A DNA stretch of 24,845 bases, taken from contig DDKQ01000023.1 in NCBI GenBank assembly GCA_002339355.1, positions 1 to 24,845 on the forward strand, given 5' to 3'. Position 1 is the first letter of the stretch. Each line of letters begins with the position of its first letter. This DNA is from Candidatus Subteraquimicrobium carltonvillense (lineage in GTDB: Bacteria > Actinomycetota > Aquicultoria > Subteraquimicrobiales > Subteraquimicrobiaceae). Below, piece after piece: positions 6,200-14,091 of this stretch. The translations under genes and the position numbers were made by a program. The notes beneath the pieces were generated by a model that saw nothing but the letters and a program-made list of their open reading frames with translations, was not told the DNA's origin and did no database searches.

Positions 6200-8047
6200 A
6201 TGAGACGGAAACCAAAGCGGATTAAAATCACCGATACCACTTTGAGGGATGCCCATCAATCTCTCTGGGCTACCCGTATGCGCACGGAGGATATGGTACC
6301 CATCCTTGGGAAAATGGATAAAGTCGGTTACCATTCAATGGAGGTTTGGGGTGGAGCCACTTTCGATGCACCTTTGAGATTCCTCGATGAGAGTCCCTGG
6401 GATAGGTTGAGGACGATCAAGGCCCACGTGCGAAATACATCTTTACAGATGCTCCTACGGGGTCAGAATCTTGTGGGCTATAAGCATTATCCAGATGACA
6501 TAGTGAGGAGATTCGTCCATCATGCGGCAAAAAATGGCATCGACATCTTTCGTATCTTCGATGCCCTCAATGATACGAGGAATTTCAAAACCGCCGTTGA
6601 GGCCGTCAAAGAGGCCGGCGCTCACTTTCAAGCTTCGGTTTGTTATACCATTAGTCCCATTCATACCCTTGAACATTATGTGAACACCGCCCTTGAACTC
6701 GTGGAAATGGGGGCGGACTCCATCTGCATCAAGGACATGGCGGCTCTCCTTACCCCATATCGCACTCACAAACTAGTTCAGCGTCTACGAAAGGAAATCG
6801 ATTTACCCATACAGCTCCATTGCCATTATATTGGGGGCATGGCTCCCATGAATTACATCAAGGCAATAGAAGCGGGTGTGGATATTATAGACACGGCTAC
6901 TGTGCCTTTGGCTTTTGGAAACTCTCAGCCTGCGGTTGAGATGGTAGTGGCTGCTCTCAAGGATACTCCCCATGATTCTGGGATTGATTTGGATCTCCTT
7001 TACGAGATAGCTGAATACTGGGAATCCGTTCGGGAAAGGAGGGGCTTTAAGCGCGGAGTAACCTCTCTTACGCATATGAAAGTCTTTTCCCACCAGGTTC
7101 CGGGGGGAATGATCTCCAATCTCTACAGTCAATTGGAGGAGCAAAATGCCCTGGATAGATTGCCTGAGGTTTTAGAGGAAATACCGCGCGTGCGAGCTGA
7201 AGTTGGATATCCACCCCTTGTAACACCTTTGAGTCAAATCGTGGGAATTCAAGCTGTAATCAACGTTTTAAGCGGAAAAAGGTGGAACGTTATTCCCGAT
7301 GAAATGAGGGATTATGTGAAGGGGTTATATGGTCGTCCCCCTGGTCCCATGGATCCCGAAATCGAACGAAAGATTTTGGGCGGTGAAAAGCGCATAGATG
7401 TAAGACCGGCGGAGCTTTTAATGGAAACCTTTGAGGATTATGCCAAGGAAATTGGAGATTTAGCCCAGAGCGAAGAGGATGTTTTAACCTTTGCCCTTTT
7501 CCCAAAACCGGCTAGGGAATATTTAGAGAATCGCGCCAGGAAGAGCGTGGAGAAGACCGTTTTCTTGACGAGCCGAGAAATTAGTGCAGTCAAGGAGGAT
7601 GGATATATGGATGTAGAGCAGATTCGGGAACTCGTGAGGATAGTCGAGCAAAGCGATGTAAGTGAAATCGTTGTGGAGGAGGGAGGGGTCAAGATTTGCG
7701 TGCGCAAGGGGACCACTGGAGCGGCTCCCAGCGTTGAGGTTAGCGAAAGCAGGCAAACCAGCGAGGCTAAGCCTCAAGTTAAGGCTAAGAAATATCCTGA
7801 CCATTGGAAGGAGATAACCGCTCCAATGGTCGGCACATTTTATAGAGCCCCAGCTCCTGGTGCACCTTCCTTTGTTGAGATTGGCGATGTCGTTGAGGAG
7901 GGGCAGACGATCTGTATTCTGGAAGCCATGAAGTTGATGAATGAGATAACCGCCGAGGAAAAGGGAATAATCAAAGAAATCTTGGTGGAGAATGGTCACC
8001 CAGTGGAGTATGGTCAGGTTTTATTTTTGTATGAACCAACAGGATGA
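6200..8047 (+). CDS. Carboxyltransferase (PycB/OadA, 5S-type) fused to a full AccB-type biotin carrier
   Basis: Residues 1-455 form the carboxyltransferase domain of pyruvate carboxylase subunit B / oxaloacetate decarboxylase alpha. TTLRDAHQS places Asp17, CIKDMA places Lys178 and LHCHYIGGMA places His207 and His209, the metal and carboxylysine positions of OadA. Residues 470-615 resemble complete AccB, not just a biotinyl domain: MDVEQIRELVRIVEQSDVSE, a flexible middle, then APMVGTFYRAPAPGAPSF and EAMKLMNE with biotin-accepting Lys578. It probably works with the next gene, the biotin carboxylase, as a two-subunit pyruvate carboxylase; a decarboxylase or transcarboxylase part is possible. ATG 6200 is chosen over GTG 6191 because AGAAGG ends eight bases before it. 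An internal SD and ATG at 7592-7609 may also release AccB. It lies between efp and accC, where accB normally sits. Confidence 0.92.
   Translation: MRRKPKRIKITDTTLRDAHQSLWATRMRTEDMVPILGKMDKVGYHSMEVWGGATFDAPLRFLDESPWDRLRTIKAHVRNTSLQMLLRGQNLVGYKHYPDDIVRRFVHHAAKNGIDIFRIFDALNDTRNFKTAVEAVKEAGAHFQASVCYTISPIHTLEHYVNTALELVEMGADSICIKDMAALLTPYRTHKLVQRLRKEIDLPIQLHCHYIGGMAPMNYIKAIEAGVDIIDTATVPLAFGNSQPAVEMVVAALKDTPHDSGIDLDLLYEIAEYWESVRERRGFKRGVTSLTHMKVFSHQVPGGMISNLYSQLEEQNALDRLPEVLEEIPRVRAEVGYPPLVTPLSQIVGIQAVINVLSGKRWNVIPDEMRDYVKGLYGRPPGPMDPEIERKILGGEKRIDVRPAELLMETFEDYAKEIGDLAQSEEDVLTFALFPKPAREYLENRARKSVEKTVFLTSREISAVKEDGYMDVEQIRELVRIVEQSDVSEIVVEEGGVKICVRKGTTGAAPSVEVSESRQTSEAKPQVKAKKYPDHWKEITAPMVGTFYRAPAPGAPSFVEIGDVVEEGQTICILEAMKLMNEITAEEKGIIKEILVENGHPVEYGQVLFLYEPTG
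7592..7609 (+). promoter_or_regulatory. Internal Shine-Dalgarno and in-frame ATG for AccB
   Basis: AAGGAGG at 7592-7598 is followed after eight bases by ATG 7607-7609, in frame with the fusion gene. The ATG is the exact point where the AccB-like sequence MDVEQIRELV begins. This is as strong as any SD in the window and looks like the retained ribosome-binding site of a former separate accB. Confidence 0.6.
7607..8047 (+). CDS. accB: Possible internally initiated biotin carboxyl carrier protein (AccB)
   Basis: Reading from the internal ATG gives 146 residues, close to the length of free AccB. It has the N-terminal helix region typical of AccB (IRELVRIVEQSDVSEIVVEE), a charged linker, and a C-terminal biotinyl domain with APMVGTFYRAPAP and EAMKLMNE. 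The location between efp and accC is the classical place of accB. Whether it is made separately from the 615-residue fusion is inference from the SD alone. If it is, it would be the carrier for acetyl-CoA carboxylase, whose accA and accD are not in this window. Confidence 0.4.
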   Translation: MDVEQIRELVRIVEQSDVSEIVVEEGGVKICVRKGTTGAAPSVEVSESRQTSEAKPQVKAKKYPDHWKEITAPMVGTFYRAPAPGAPSFVEIGDVVEEGQTICILEAMKLMNEITAEEKGIIKEILVENGHPVEYGQVLFLYEPTG

Positions 8048-8108
8048 AAAAGTTGATAAGAGGTTGTAAATTTGAACGAGCGACTGGCGACCATAAGGAG
8101 AGGATGAA

Positions 8109-9455
8109 GTGTTCAAGAAGGTACTCATCGCCAATCGAGGTGAGATCGCATTGAGGATTATAAGAGCGTGTAGGGAGCTCGATATCCCCACGGTGGCGGT
8201 ATATTCCGAAGCGGATGCGGATTCTCTTCATACGAAGCTTGCAGATGAATCCGTTTGCATTGGTCCACCGGACAGCGGTAAAAGCTATTTGAATATCCCG
8301 GGTATCATCAGCACCGCCGAGGTTACCGGTGCCGATGCCATCCATGCTGGCTATGGCTTCCTCGCCGAAAATCCCCAATTTGCTGAAGTTTGCGAGTCGT
8401 GCGGTCTTACATTCATCGGTCCCTCTTCCAAAGCCATCTCTGCTATGGGCAATAAGATCGAGGCTAAAAGGCTAGTGAAGGAAGCGGGGGTTCCCGTTAT
8501 CCCCGGGAGTAATGGGATCGTTAGAAGTGAGGAGGAAGCCTTGGCCTGTGCCGAGGAGATATCCTATCCCGTGATCATCAAAGCCGCGGCTGGTGGAGGG
8601 GGTCGGGGGATGAGAATAGCTTACAATGAGGGTGATTTGAAGAGGTTACTTCAAACGGCATCGTCGGAAGCCGGAACGGCTTTTGGTAATTCCGATATTT
8701 ATCTTGAAAAATACATTGAACAACCTCGCCACATTGAATTCCAAATCTTAGCAGATAAGTATGGAAATGTAATTCATCTGGGTGAAAGAGACTGCTCCAT
8801 CCAAAGGCGCTATCAGAAGCTCATTGAGGAATCACCTTCGCCGATTCTTAACCGTGAGGAAAGAGAGGAAATGGGGAAAGCCGCCGTGGCCGCGGCTAAA
8901 GCGGCCAATTATGTGAATGCTGGAACCGTTGAATTTTTGGTTGATGAACAGGAAAATTACTATTTCATGGAGATGAATACCAGGATTCAGGTTGAACATC
9001 CGGTAACTGAAATGGTGACCGGAGTAGACATCGTCAAAGAGCAGATTCGTTTAGCGGCTGGGGAGCGGCTGGCCCATTCTCAATCTTATATTAAGCTTTA
9101 CGGACATGCCATCGAGTTCAGGATAAATGCTGAAGATCCAGAGGAAGATTTTCTACCCCGAGCGGGAAAGATCAAACTCTTCAATCCGCCCGGGGGCCCC
9201 GGGGTCAGGGTTGACAGCCATCTCTATTCCGGATATGTCATCCCATCACATTACGATTCGCTCTTGGCCAAGCTCATCGTGTGGGGCGAAACTCGCGATG
9301 AGGCGATCCTAAGGGCGCGAAGGGCTTTGAGTGAGTTCATCATCGTGGGCCTGGAGACCACCATATCCTTCCATTTAAAGGTCGTGGAAGATGAGTTTTT
9401 CAGAAAAGGGGAGATTTACACCGATTTCATTTCGAGACGGATTTTAAATCGGTGA
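8109..9455 (+). CDS. accC: Biotin carboxylase (AccC / pyruvate carboxylase subunit A)
   Basis: ATP-dependent carboxylation of the biotin on the carrier protein by bicarbonate. The 448 residues are full length: an N-terminal pre-ATP-grasp domain (KVLIANRGEIALRII), the ATP-grasp domain with Lys158 followed by the AAAGGGGRGMR loop, and the active-site EMNTRIQVEHPVTE with Glu288, Asn290 and Arg292 as in the E. coli enzyme. The C-terminal domain is complete. GTG 8109 has AAGGAG at 8095-8100, eight bases upstream. It follows the carboxyltransferase-AccB fusion and precedes nusB. It may serve both pyruvate carboxylase and acetyl-CoA carboxylase; the sequence does not decide. Confidence 0.95.
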   Translation: MFKKVLIANRGEIALRIIRACRELDIPTVAVYSEADADSLHTKLADESVCIGPPDSGKSYLNIPGIISTAEVTGADAIHAGYGFLAENPQFAEVCESCGLTFIGPSSKAISAMGNKIEAKRLVKEAGVPVIPGSNGIVRSEEEALACAEEISYPVIIKAAAGGGGRGMRIAYNEGDLKRLLQTASSEAGTAFGNSDIYLEKYIEQPRHIEFQILADKYGNVIHLGERDCSIQRRYQKLIEESPSPILNREEREEMGKAAVAAAKAANYVNAGTVEFLVDEQENYYFMEMNTRIQVEHPVTEMVTGVDIVKEQIRLAAGERLAHSQSYIKLYGHAIEFRINAEDPEEDFLPRAGKIKLFNPPGGPGVRVDSHLYSGYVIPSHYDSLLAKLIVWGETRDEAILRARRALSEFIIVGLETTISFHLKVVEDEFFRKGEIYTDFISRRILNR

Positions 9456-9501
9456 TGGATTATTTCTTATTAAAAGTGGGATTTGCCCTCGGGGTATTAA
9501 A

Positions 9502-9924
9502 ATGCTTGAGAGGCGAAAAGCTCGAAGAATGGCTTTAGAAGTTCTCTATCAAAGGGAAATTACTGGTAGCTCTCTGCGCGAGATAATTAAGAATAGAGCT
9601 TTAGCTGGGGAGAAACCCCTTTCCGAATTTTCTTTGAGGATAATCGAGGGCGTTGCCAAGCACCAAAAGCATATAGATGAGATGATAGAAGGCTATGCGG
9701 ATAATTGGGCATTGGAGAGGATGCCCCCCGTGGATAGAAATATCATCCGAATGGGCATTTACGAGATGATCTATGAAAGCGATATACCCTTCAGCGTTTC
9801 CATCAACGAGGCGGTTGAATTGGCCAAGGCCTATGGCACCGAAGATTCGGGTAAGTTTGTGAATGGCATTTTGGGTCGCATTGCTCTCGATCTCCAAAAA
9901 TCCTGCAGTGGAAGCGAATCCTGA
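9502..9924 (+). CDS. nusB: Transcription antitermination factor NusB
   Basis: Binds boxA RNA with NusE (S10) in rRNA antitermination. The 140 all-helical residues are the usual size, starting RRKARRMALEVLYQREITG and containing IDEMIEGYADNWALERMPPVDRNIIRMGIYEM in pieces typical of the family, then FVNGILGRI. It ends the efp-acc-nusB order seen in Gram-positive genomes. The folD and xseA genes that often follow it are absent here. Confidence 0.95.
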   Translation: MLERRKARRMALEVLYQREITGSSLREIIKNRALAGEKPLSEFSLRIIEGVAKHQKHIDEMIEGYADNWALERMPPVDRNIIRMGIYEMIYESDIPFSVSINEAVELAKAYGTEDSGKFVNGILGRIALDLQKSCSGSES

Positions 9925-9926
9925 TC

Positions 9927-9968
9927 TCTCTCGAACTAATTTGTGATCTCTCGAACTAATTTGTGATC
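9927..9968 (+). repeat. 20-bp tandem duplication ahead of xseB
   Basis: The unit TCTCTCGAACTAATTTGTGA occurs at 9927-9946 and again without change at 9947-9966, with two bases of a third copy. It begins just after the nusB stop. Each copy contains TTGTGA, and the second one serves as the likely -35 box of the xseB promoter. Confidence 0.9.
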
Positions 9969-9988
9969 AAAAGATTATGTTTTATAAT
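9961..9988 (+). promoter_or_regulatory. Candidate sigma-70-type promoter for xseB-ispA-dxs
   Basis: TTGTGA (9961-9966) and a consensus TATAAT (9983-9988) are separated by 16 bases, in the 165-base gap between nusB and xseB. The -35 matches the consensus at four of six positions. The transcript would start near 9995 and leave a leader of about 95 bases. I infer this from the motifs only. Confidence 0.45.
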
Positions 9989-10089
9989 TGGAAGAAGAAT
10001 TGGGGTGGTGGATTCGGATTAAGATGCAATAAAAATCGAGAAATATCTTTAACCACGGTGGTAAGAATGGTTACAGCAAGGAGGGACTC

Positions 10090-10305
10090 ATGACTCGCAG
10101 TGAAGAACTTACATTTGAAGAAGCTTTAAATCGTCTTCGAAAAATCGTAAGTTTGGTGCAAAGAAAGGAAGCAAGTTTAGAGGAATCGCTGGATCTGCTG
10201 GAAGAGGGAATTCGTTTGGCCAATATATGTACCGAAAAGGTTGATAACACCCGCTGGTTCGAAGAGGGGTTGGAGGAGCATAAGAGTGAGAGCAATCTAT
10301 CCTGA
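10090..10305 (+). CDS. xseB: Exodeoxyribonuclease VII small subunit
   Basis: Small helical partner of XseA in exonuclease VII. Its 71 residues show the family pattern LTFEEALNRLRKIVSLVQRKEASLEESLDLLEEGIRLANICTEKVDN in short conserved blocks. AGGAGG stands six bases before ATG 10090. The large subunit gene xseA, usually adjacent, is not in the window. The end overlaps the ispA start by 20 bases. The last 20 residues depart from the family pattern, perhaps because they overlap the next gene's SD and start. Confidence 0.9.
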   Translation: MTRSEELTFEEALNRLRKIVSLVQRKEASLEESLDLLEEGIRLANICTEKVDNTRWFEEGLEEHKSESNLS

Positions 10306-11170
10306 GGAAAAACGGTTGCTGGTTGAGGATGCCTTACACCGCTTTTTCCCTTCGGAGGATAATTATCCCCAAGTGATTTATAAGGCCATGAGGCACAGTC
10401 TTTTTTCAGGTGGTAAGCGCTTTAGGCCAGTACTCACCCTCCTCAGTGCCGAGACTTTTGGATGTGCACCCGAAAGAGTTCTTCCCACAGCTTGTGCCAT
10501 TGAATATATCCACACTTACTCCCTGATACACGACGATTTACCGGCGATAGATAATGATGATCTTCGACGAGGCCAGCCAACCTGCCATGTTTTATTTGGT
10601 GAGGATATTGCAATTTTAGCTGGAAATGCCCTTTTTGCTGAAGCTTTTTATCTTGTTTCCGCCAAACAACAAACTGATGATCCTCTCAAGATCATTAGGG
10701 TCATCGGGGAGTTGGCATCGGCTTCTGGTGCTCGGGGAATGGTTGGAGGACAAGTTATGGATGTTCTCTCCTCAGGGAGACGAGTTGATTTCGCCACCTT
10801 GAATTTCATTCATACCCACAAAACCGGTGAGCTTATAAAGGCTGCAGCCAGAGTCGGTGCCATCTTGGCCGGTGCCTCCGAAGAAGAATTGGCGATTATC
10901 ACCGAGTATGCACACCATCTTGGTCTAGCCTTTCAAATCACCGATGATATTCTCGATGTAGTTGGAGAGACGGTTCTTTTTGGGAAAAAAATTGGTTCCG
11001 ATCGAGAGCAATTAAAGCCAACATTTCCTGGGACTTTTGGCTTGGAGAGATCCAGGGAATTGGCACGAGAAGAAATGGATAAAGCAAAAGAAGCTTTGAC
11101 CAGATTGAAGGATAAAGATACTCGGGCTTTGGCGAATCTTGCAGAATTTGTTCGTGAAAGAGAGTCATAA
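10286..11170 (+). CDS. ispA: Polyprenyl (farnesyl/geranylgeranyl) diphosphate synthase
   Basis: Condenses IPP with allylic diphosphates. The 294 residues hold both aspartate-rich motifs: DDLPAIDNDDLRRG (DDx4D type) and ITDDILD. SGGKRFRPVLTLL and KTGELIKAA are also typical. An open frame extends to 10241, but GGAGGAG at 10272-10278 is seven bases before GTG 10286, giving the expected N-terminus RAIYPEEKRLLVEDAL. It overlaps xseB and is followed by dxs, the standard xseB-ispA-dxs order. The bulky TYSLIHDD before the first motif suggests a short-chain product, but chain length is not certain. Confidence 0.94.
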   Translation: MRAIYPEEKRLLVEDALHRFFPSEDNYPQVIYKAMRHSLFSGGKRFRPVLTLLSAETFGCAPERVLPTACAIEYIHTYSLIHDDLPAIDNDDLRRGQPTCHVLFGEDIAILAGNALFAEAFYLVSAKQQTDDPLKIIRVIGELASASGARGMVGGQVMDVLSSGRRVDFATLNFIHTHKTGELIKAAARVGAILAGASEEELAIITEYAHHLGLAFQITDDILDVVGETVLFGKKIGSDREQLKPTFPGTFGLERSRELAREEMDKAKEALTRLKDKDTRALANLAEFVRERES

Positions 11171-11254
11171 CGCCATCAATATATTAGATAGTTAAAAAAG
11201 AAAAGATTATTACCATTGACTATGGCTATCAGCTGAATTTAAGGGGCGTTCAAA

Positions 11255-13201
11255 GTGAGTTCGAAAATTCTAGATAAAATCCATTCTCCAGCTGATCTGA
11301 AAAATCTTTTACCTGGCGAATTACGAATTTTAGCTCAAGAAATTCGTCAGAAAATTATCTCCACCGTTTCAAAGACCGGTGGGCACCTCGCCCCCAATCT
11401 TGGGGTAGTCGAGCTGACCATAGGATTACACCGTGCTCTGGACAGCCCGAAGGATAAAATCGTCTGGGACGTGGGACATCAATCCTATGTTCACAAGTTG
11501 CTCACCGGGCGAAAGGATCAATTTGACACCATCCGTCAATACGGTGGCCTAGGTGGCTTTCCCAAGAGGTCGGAGAGCGAGCACGATGTCTTCGACACCG
11601 GTCATGCTAGCAATTCTATAAGTATAGCCTTGGGCTTGGCCGAGGCCAGGGACAAAAGGGGCACCGGTGAAACCATCGTTGCCGTCATTGGGGATGGTTC
11701 TCTCACCGGGGGGATGGCCTATGAAGCTCTGAATCAAGCCGGTCATCTAAGGACGAAATTGATGGTGATATTGAACGATAATGAGATGTCCATAGCCAAT
11801 AATGTTGGAGCCATGTCTTCCTACCTCAGTCGAATTCGCCTTGACCCCGCCTATAACAGGATAAAGGAGGAAATCGAGCAAAGAATAAAGAGGATACCCG
11901 CCGTCGGCGAAATGATGTATACAATTGGGGGTCACATAAAGGAGAGTCTCAAGCACCTACTGGTACCTGGCATGATCTTTGAAGAACTGGGAATAAAATA
12001 TGTGGGACCAATCGATGGTCATAACATTGAATCCGTGGAGCAAAGCATTCGACTGGCCAAGGAAATCAGTGGACCGGTGCTCATCCACATTTTGACCAGG
12101 AAGGGACGTGGTTATCCACCAGCCGAAAGAAATCCGGATAAGTTTCATGGAACAGCGCCCTTTGTAATCGAGACGGGGGAACCCAAGAAGAAGAGCAGGT
12201 TTCCATCGTATACTGAAATATTTGGTGATACCTTGGTGGAGCTGGCGAAGGAGAATCAACGGATAGTAGCAATAACCGCGGCCATGCCCAGCGGCACGGG
12301 TCTGGATAAATTCGCGGATGCTTTTCCGGACCGCTTCTTTGATGTAGGCATCGCTGAACAGCATGCGGTCACCTTTGCGGCGGGTCTAAGTCTGGGTGGA
12401 TTGCTTCCCGTGGTCGCCATATATTCAACCTTTTTGGAGAGAGCCTACGATCAAATCATCCAAGATATATGTCTACAGGACTTACACGTTGTTTTCGCCA
12501 TAGACCGAGCTGGACTCGTGGGAGAGGATGGTCCCACTCATCATGGTGCATTTGATCTCACTTACTTAAGACATATTCCCAATATGGTGGTCATGGCTCC
12601 GAAGGATGAAGACGAGCTATGCCATATGCTGTATACTGCCATTAACATTGAAAGCCCAGTGGCTGTGAGATATCCCAGGGGTTCTGCCTTGGGCGTGAAA
12701 CGCTCCAAGAATTTTAATATGCTCAAAATAGGCGAGGGAGAGATCCTAAAAGAGGGCAAAAATGTATGTTTTCTGGCCATTGGGAGGATGGTAAATATAG
12801 CCTTAAAAGCTGCGGAGATTCTGGAAGGAAAGGGAACTTCGTGCACCGTTGTGAATGCAAGGTTCGTCAAACCTCTCGATGAAAGGTTGATTTACACGAT
12901 ATGTCCAAATCATGATCTTACCGTAACTCTGGAGGAAAATTCCTCGATAGGCGGCTTCGGCAGTGGCGTATTGGAAGTTTTAAATGATAGGGGTATTTCT
13001 CTCCCCGTGCTTAAGTTGGGTCTCCCGGACGAGTTTATAACCCACGGGTCCATTGACGATCTCTTATCCTCTTTGAATCTCGATGCGCCGGGAGTCGCAT
13101 CAACCGTAGAGGATGGACTCAAAAAGCTCGATAAACTGGTGGAGAGGTTCGATCGCGACGTTGAAGAAGTTAGCTCTCGGATTACCGAACTTCCAAGCTA
13201 G
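11255..13201 (+). CDS. dxs: 1-deoxy-D-xylulose-5-phosphate synthase
   Basis: Thiamine-diphosphate enzyme joining pyruvate and glyceraldehyde 3-phosphate, the first step of the MEP isoprenoid pathway. The 648 residues are slightly longer than usual at the C-terminus. Visible are KTGGHLAPNLGVVELT, the cofactor motif GDGSLTGGMAYEALNQAG ending NDNEMSI, the transketolase-type DVGIAEQHAVTFAAGL with the catalytic glutamate, and DRAGLVGEDGPTHHGAFDL. The start is GTG with AAGGGG upstream. It feeds the polyprenyl diphosphate synthase encoded just before it. Confidence 0.97.
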   Translation: MSSKILDKIHSPADLKNLLPGELRILAQEIRQKIISTVSKTGGHLAPNLGVVELTIGLHRALDSPKDKIVWDVGHQSYVHKLLTGRKDQFDTIRQYGGLGGFPKRSESEHDVFDTGHASNSISIALGLAEARDKRGTGETIVAVIGDGSLTGGMAYEALNQAGHLRTKLMVILNDNEMSIANNVGAMSSYLSRIRLDPAYNRIKEEIEQRIKRIPAVGEMMYTIGGHIKESLKHLLVPGMIFEELGIKYVGPIDGHNIESVEQSIRLAKEISGPVLIHILTRKGRGYPPAERNPDKFHGTAPFVIETGEPKKKSRFPSYTEIFGDTLVELAKENQRIVAITAAMPSGTGLDKFADAFPDRFFDVGIAEQHAVTFAAGLSLGGLLPVVAIYSTFLERAYDQIIQDICLQDLHVVFAIDRAGLVGEDGPTHHGAFDLTYLRHIPNMVVMAPKDEDELCHMLYTAINIESPVAVRYPRGSALGVKRSKNFNMLKIGEGEILKEGKNVCFLAIGRMVNIALKAAEILEGKGTSCTVVNARFVKPLDERLIYTICPNHDLTVTLEENSSIGGFGSGVLEVLNDRGISLPVLKLGLPDEFITHGSIDDLLSSLNLDAPGVASTVEDGLKKLDKLVERFDRDVEEVSSRITELPS

Positions 13202-13232
13202 TTGCTTAAACTGGTGAAAATATGGAGGGTTC

Positions 13233-14045
13233 ATGGGCAGGAGAGAGCGCGTGGATGTGGTTTTGGTCAACAGGAGATTTTTCTGCAGCAGGGAGCGAGC
13301 ACAAGCGGCTATTTTGGAGGGAAGAGTCCTCGTGGATAATAAAGTTGTGCACAAGGCGGGGACTCTAATCGATCCCAAGAGCGTTATTAGCATAAAAGGC
13401 GAGGAAATTCCCTTTGTCTCCCGGGGTGGGGTTAAGCTCAAAAGGGCCCTCGATGAGTTTAAAATAGATGTGAAGGGGCAAATAGCTTTGGATGTTGGGG
13501 TTTCAACGGGGGGATTCACGGATTGCTTACTCCAACATGGGGCAAAACGAGTGATTGCTGTGGATGTAGGTTATGGGCAAATAGCTTGGCGTCTCCGCCA
13601 AGACCCAAAGGTTTATCTCTTAGAGCGGACTAATATTCGATACCTGACACCGGATAAAATACCCGCCTTAGCCGATATTGCCACGGTCGATCTATCCTTT
13701 ATTTCCGTAAAGAAGATAACCGCGAATTTGATTAAGCTCCTGAAGCCCAAGGCGAAATTAGTGGTTCTAATTAAGCCACAATTTGAGGCTGGCCGAGAAT
13801 TCGTGGGCAAGGGGGGAATCGTAAAGGATCCCAAGGTGTATGAAAGGGTCCTCGTAGATCTCTGGAGATATTTCGAAGGCGAAGGGTTTGAGGTCAAAGA
13901 TCTTATCTTTTCTCCTCTTCGAGGAGCGGAGGGAAATATCGAATTCCTCATGTACTTAGTCTTGGATGGTGAAAGGAAAACGGAAGAACCCCATATATTG
14001 AAAAGGGTCAAGAGTATTGTAGAGGAGGCCCAAATATCCTTATAG
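13233..14045 (+). CDS. tlyA: TlyA family rRNA 2'-O-methyltransferase (hemolysin A family)
   Basis: The 270 residues contain an N-terminal S4 RNA-binding domain (about 1-60, ERVDVVLVNRRFFCSRERAQ) and an FtsJ/RrmJ-like methyltransferase domain with the SAM motif LDVGVSTGGFTDCLL, AVDVGYGQIAW, TVDLSFISVKK and LIKPQFEAGR. In Mycobacterium, TlyA methylates 16S and 23S rRNA and its loss gives capreomycin resistance; this is family knowledge. ATG 13233 follows GGAGGG closely and gives the normal N-terminus. The tlyA-nadK pair is conserved in many Gram-positive genomes. Confidence 0.95.
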   Translation: MGRRERVDVVLVNRRFFCSRERAQAAILEGRVLVDNKVVHKAGTLIDPKSVISIKGEEIPFVSRGGVKLKRALDEFKIDVKGQIALDVGVSTGGFTDCLLQHGAKRVIAVDVGYGQIAWRLRQDPKVYLLERTNIRYLTPDKIPALADIATVDLSFISVKKITANLIKLLKPKAKLVVLIKPQFEAGREFVGKGGIVKDPKVYERVLVDLWRYFEGEGFEVKDLIFSPLRGAEGNIEFLMYLVLDGERKTEEPHILKRVKSIVEEAQISL

Positions 14046-14091
14046 AGATTTTGGGAAATATAAATGTATTTCAGGATCGCAGGGGATTATC

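Noticed and set aside
9127..9312. 61-codon + strand frame within accC
   Set aside because: Out of frame in an intact, strongly conserved gene; composition is arginine/serine-rich noise.
9927..9968. Tandem 20-mers as a CRISPR or operator array
   Set aside because: Only two copies with no spacer; a simple tandem duplication explains them.
10241..10285. Longer N-terminus for the polyprenyl diphosphate synthase
   Set aside because: The extra residues lie in xseB and do not match the family; a strong SD is positioned for GTG 10286.
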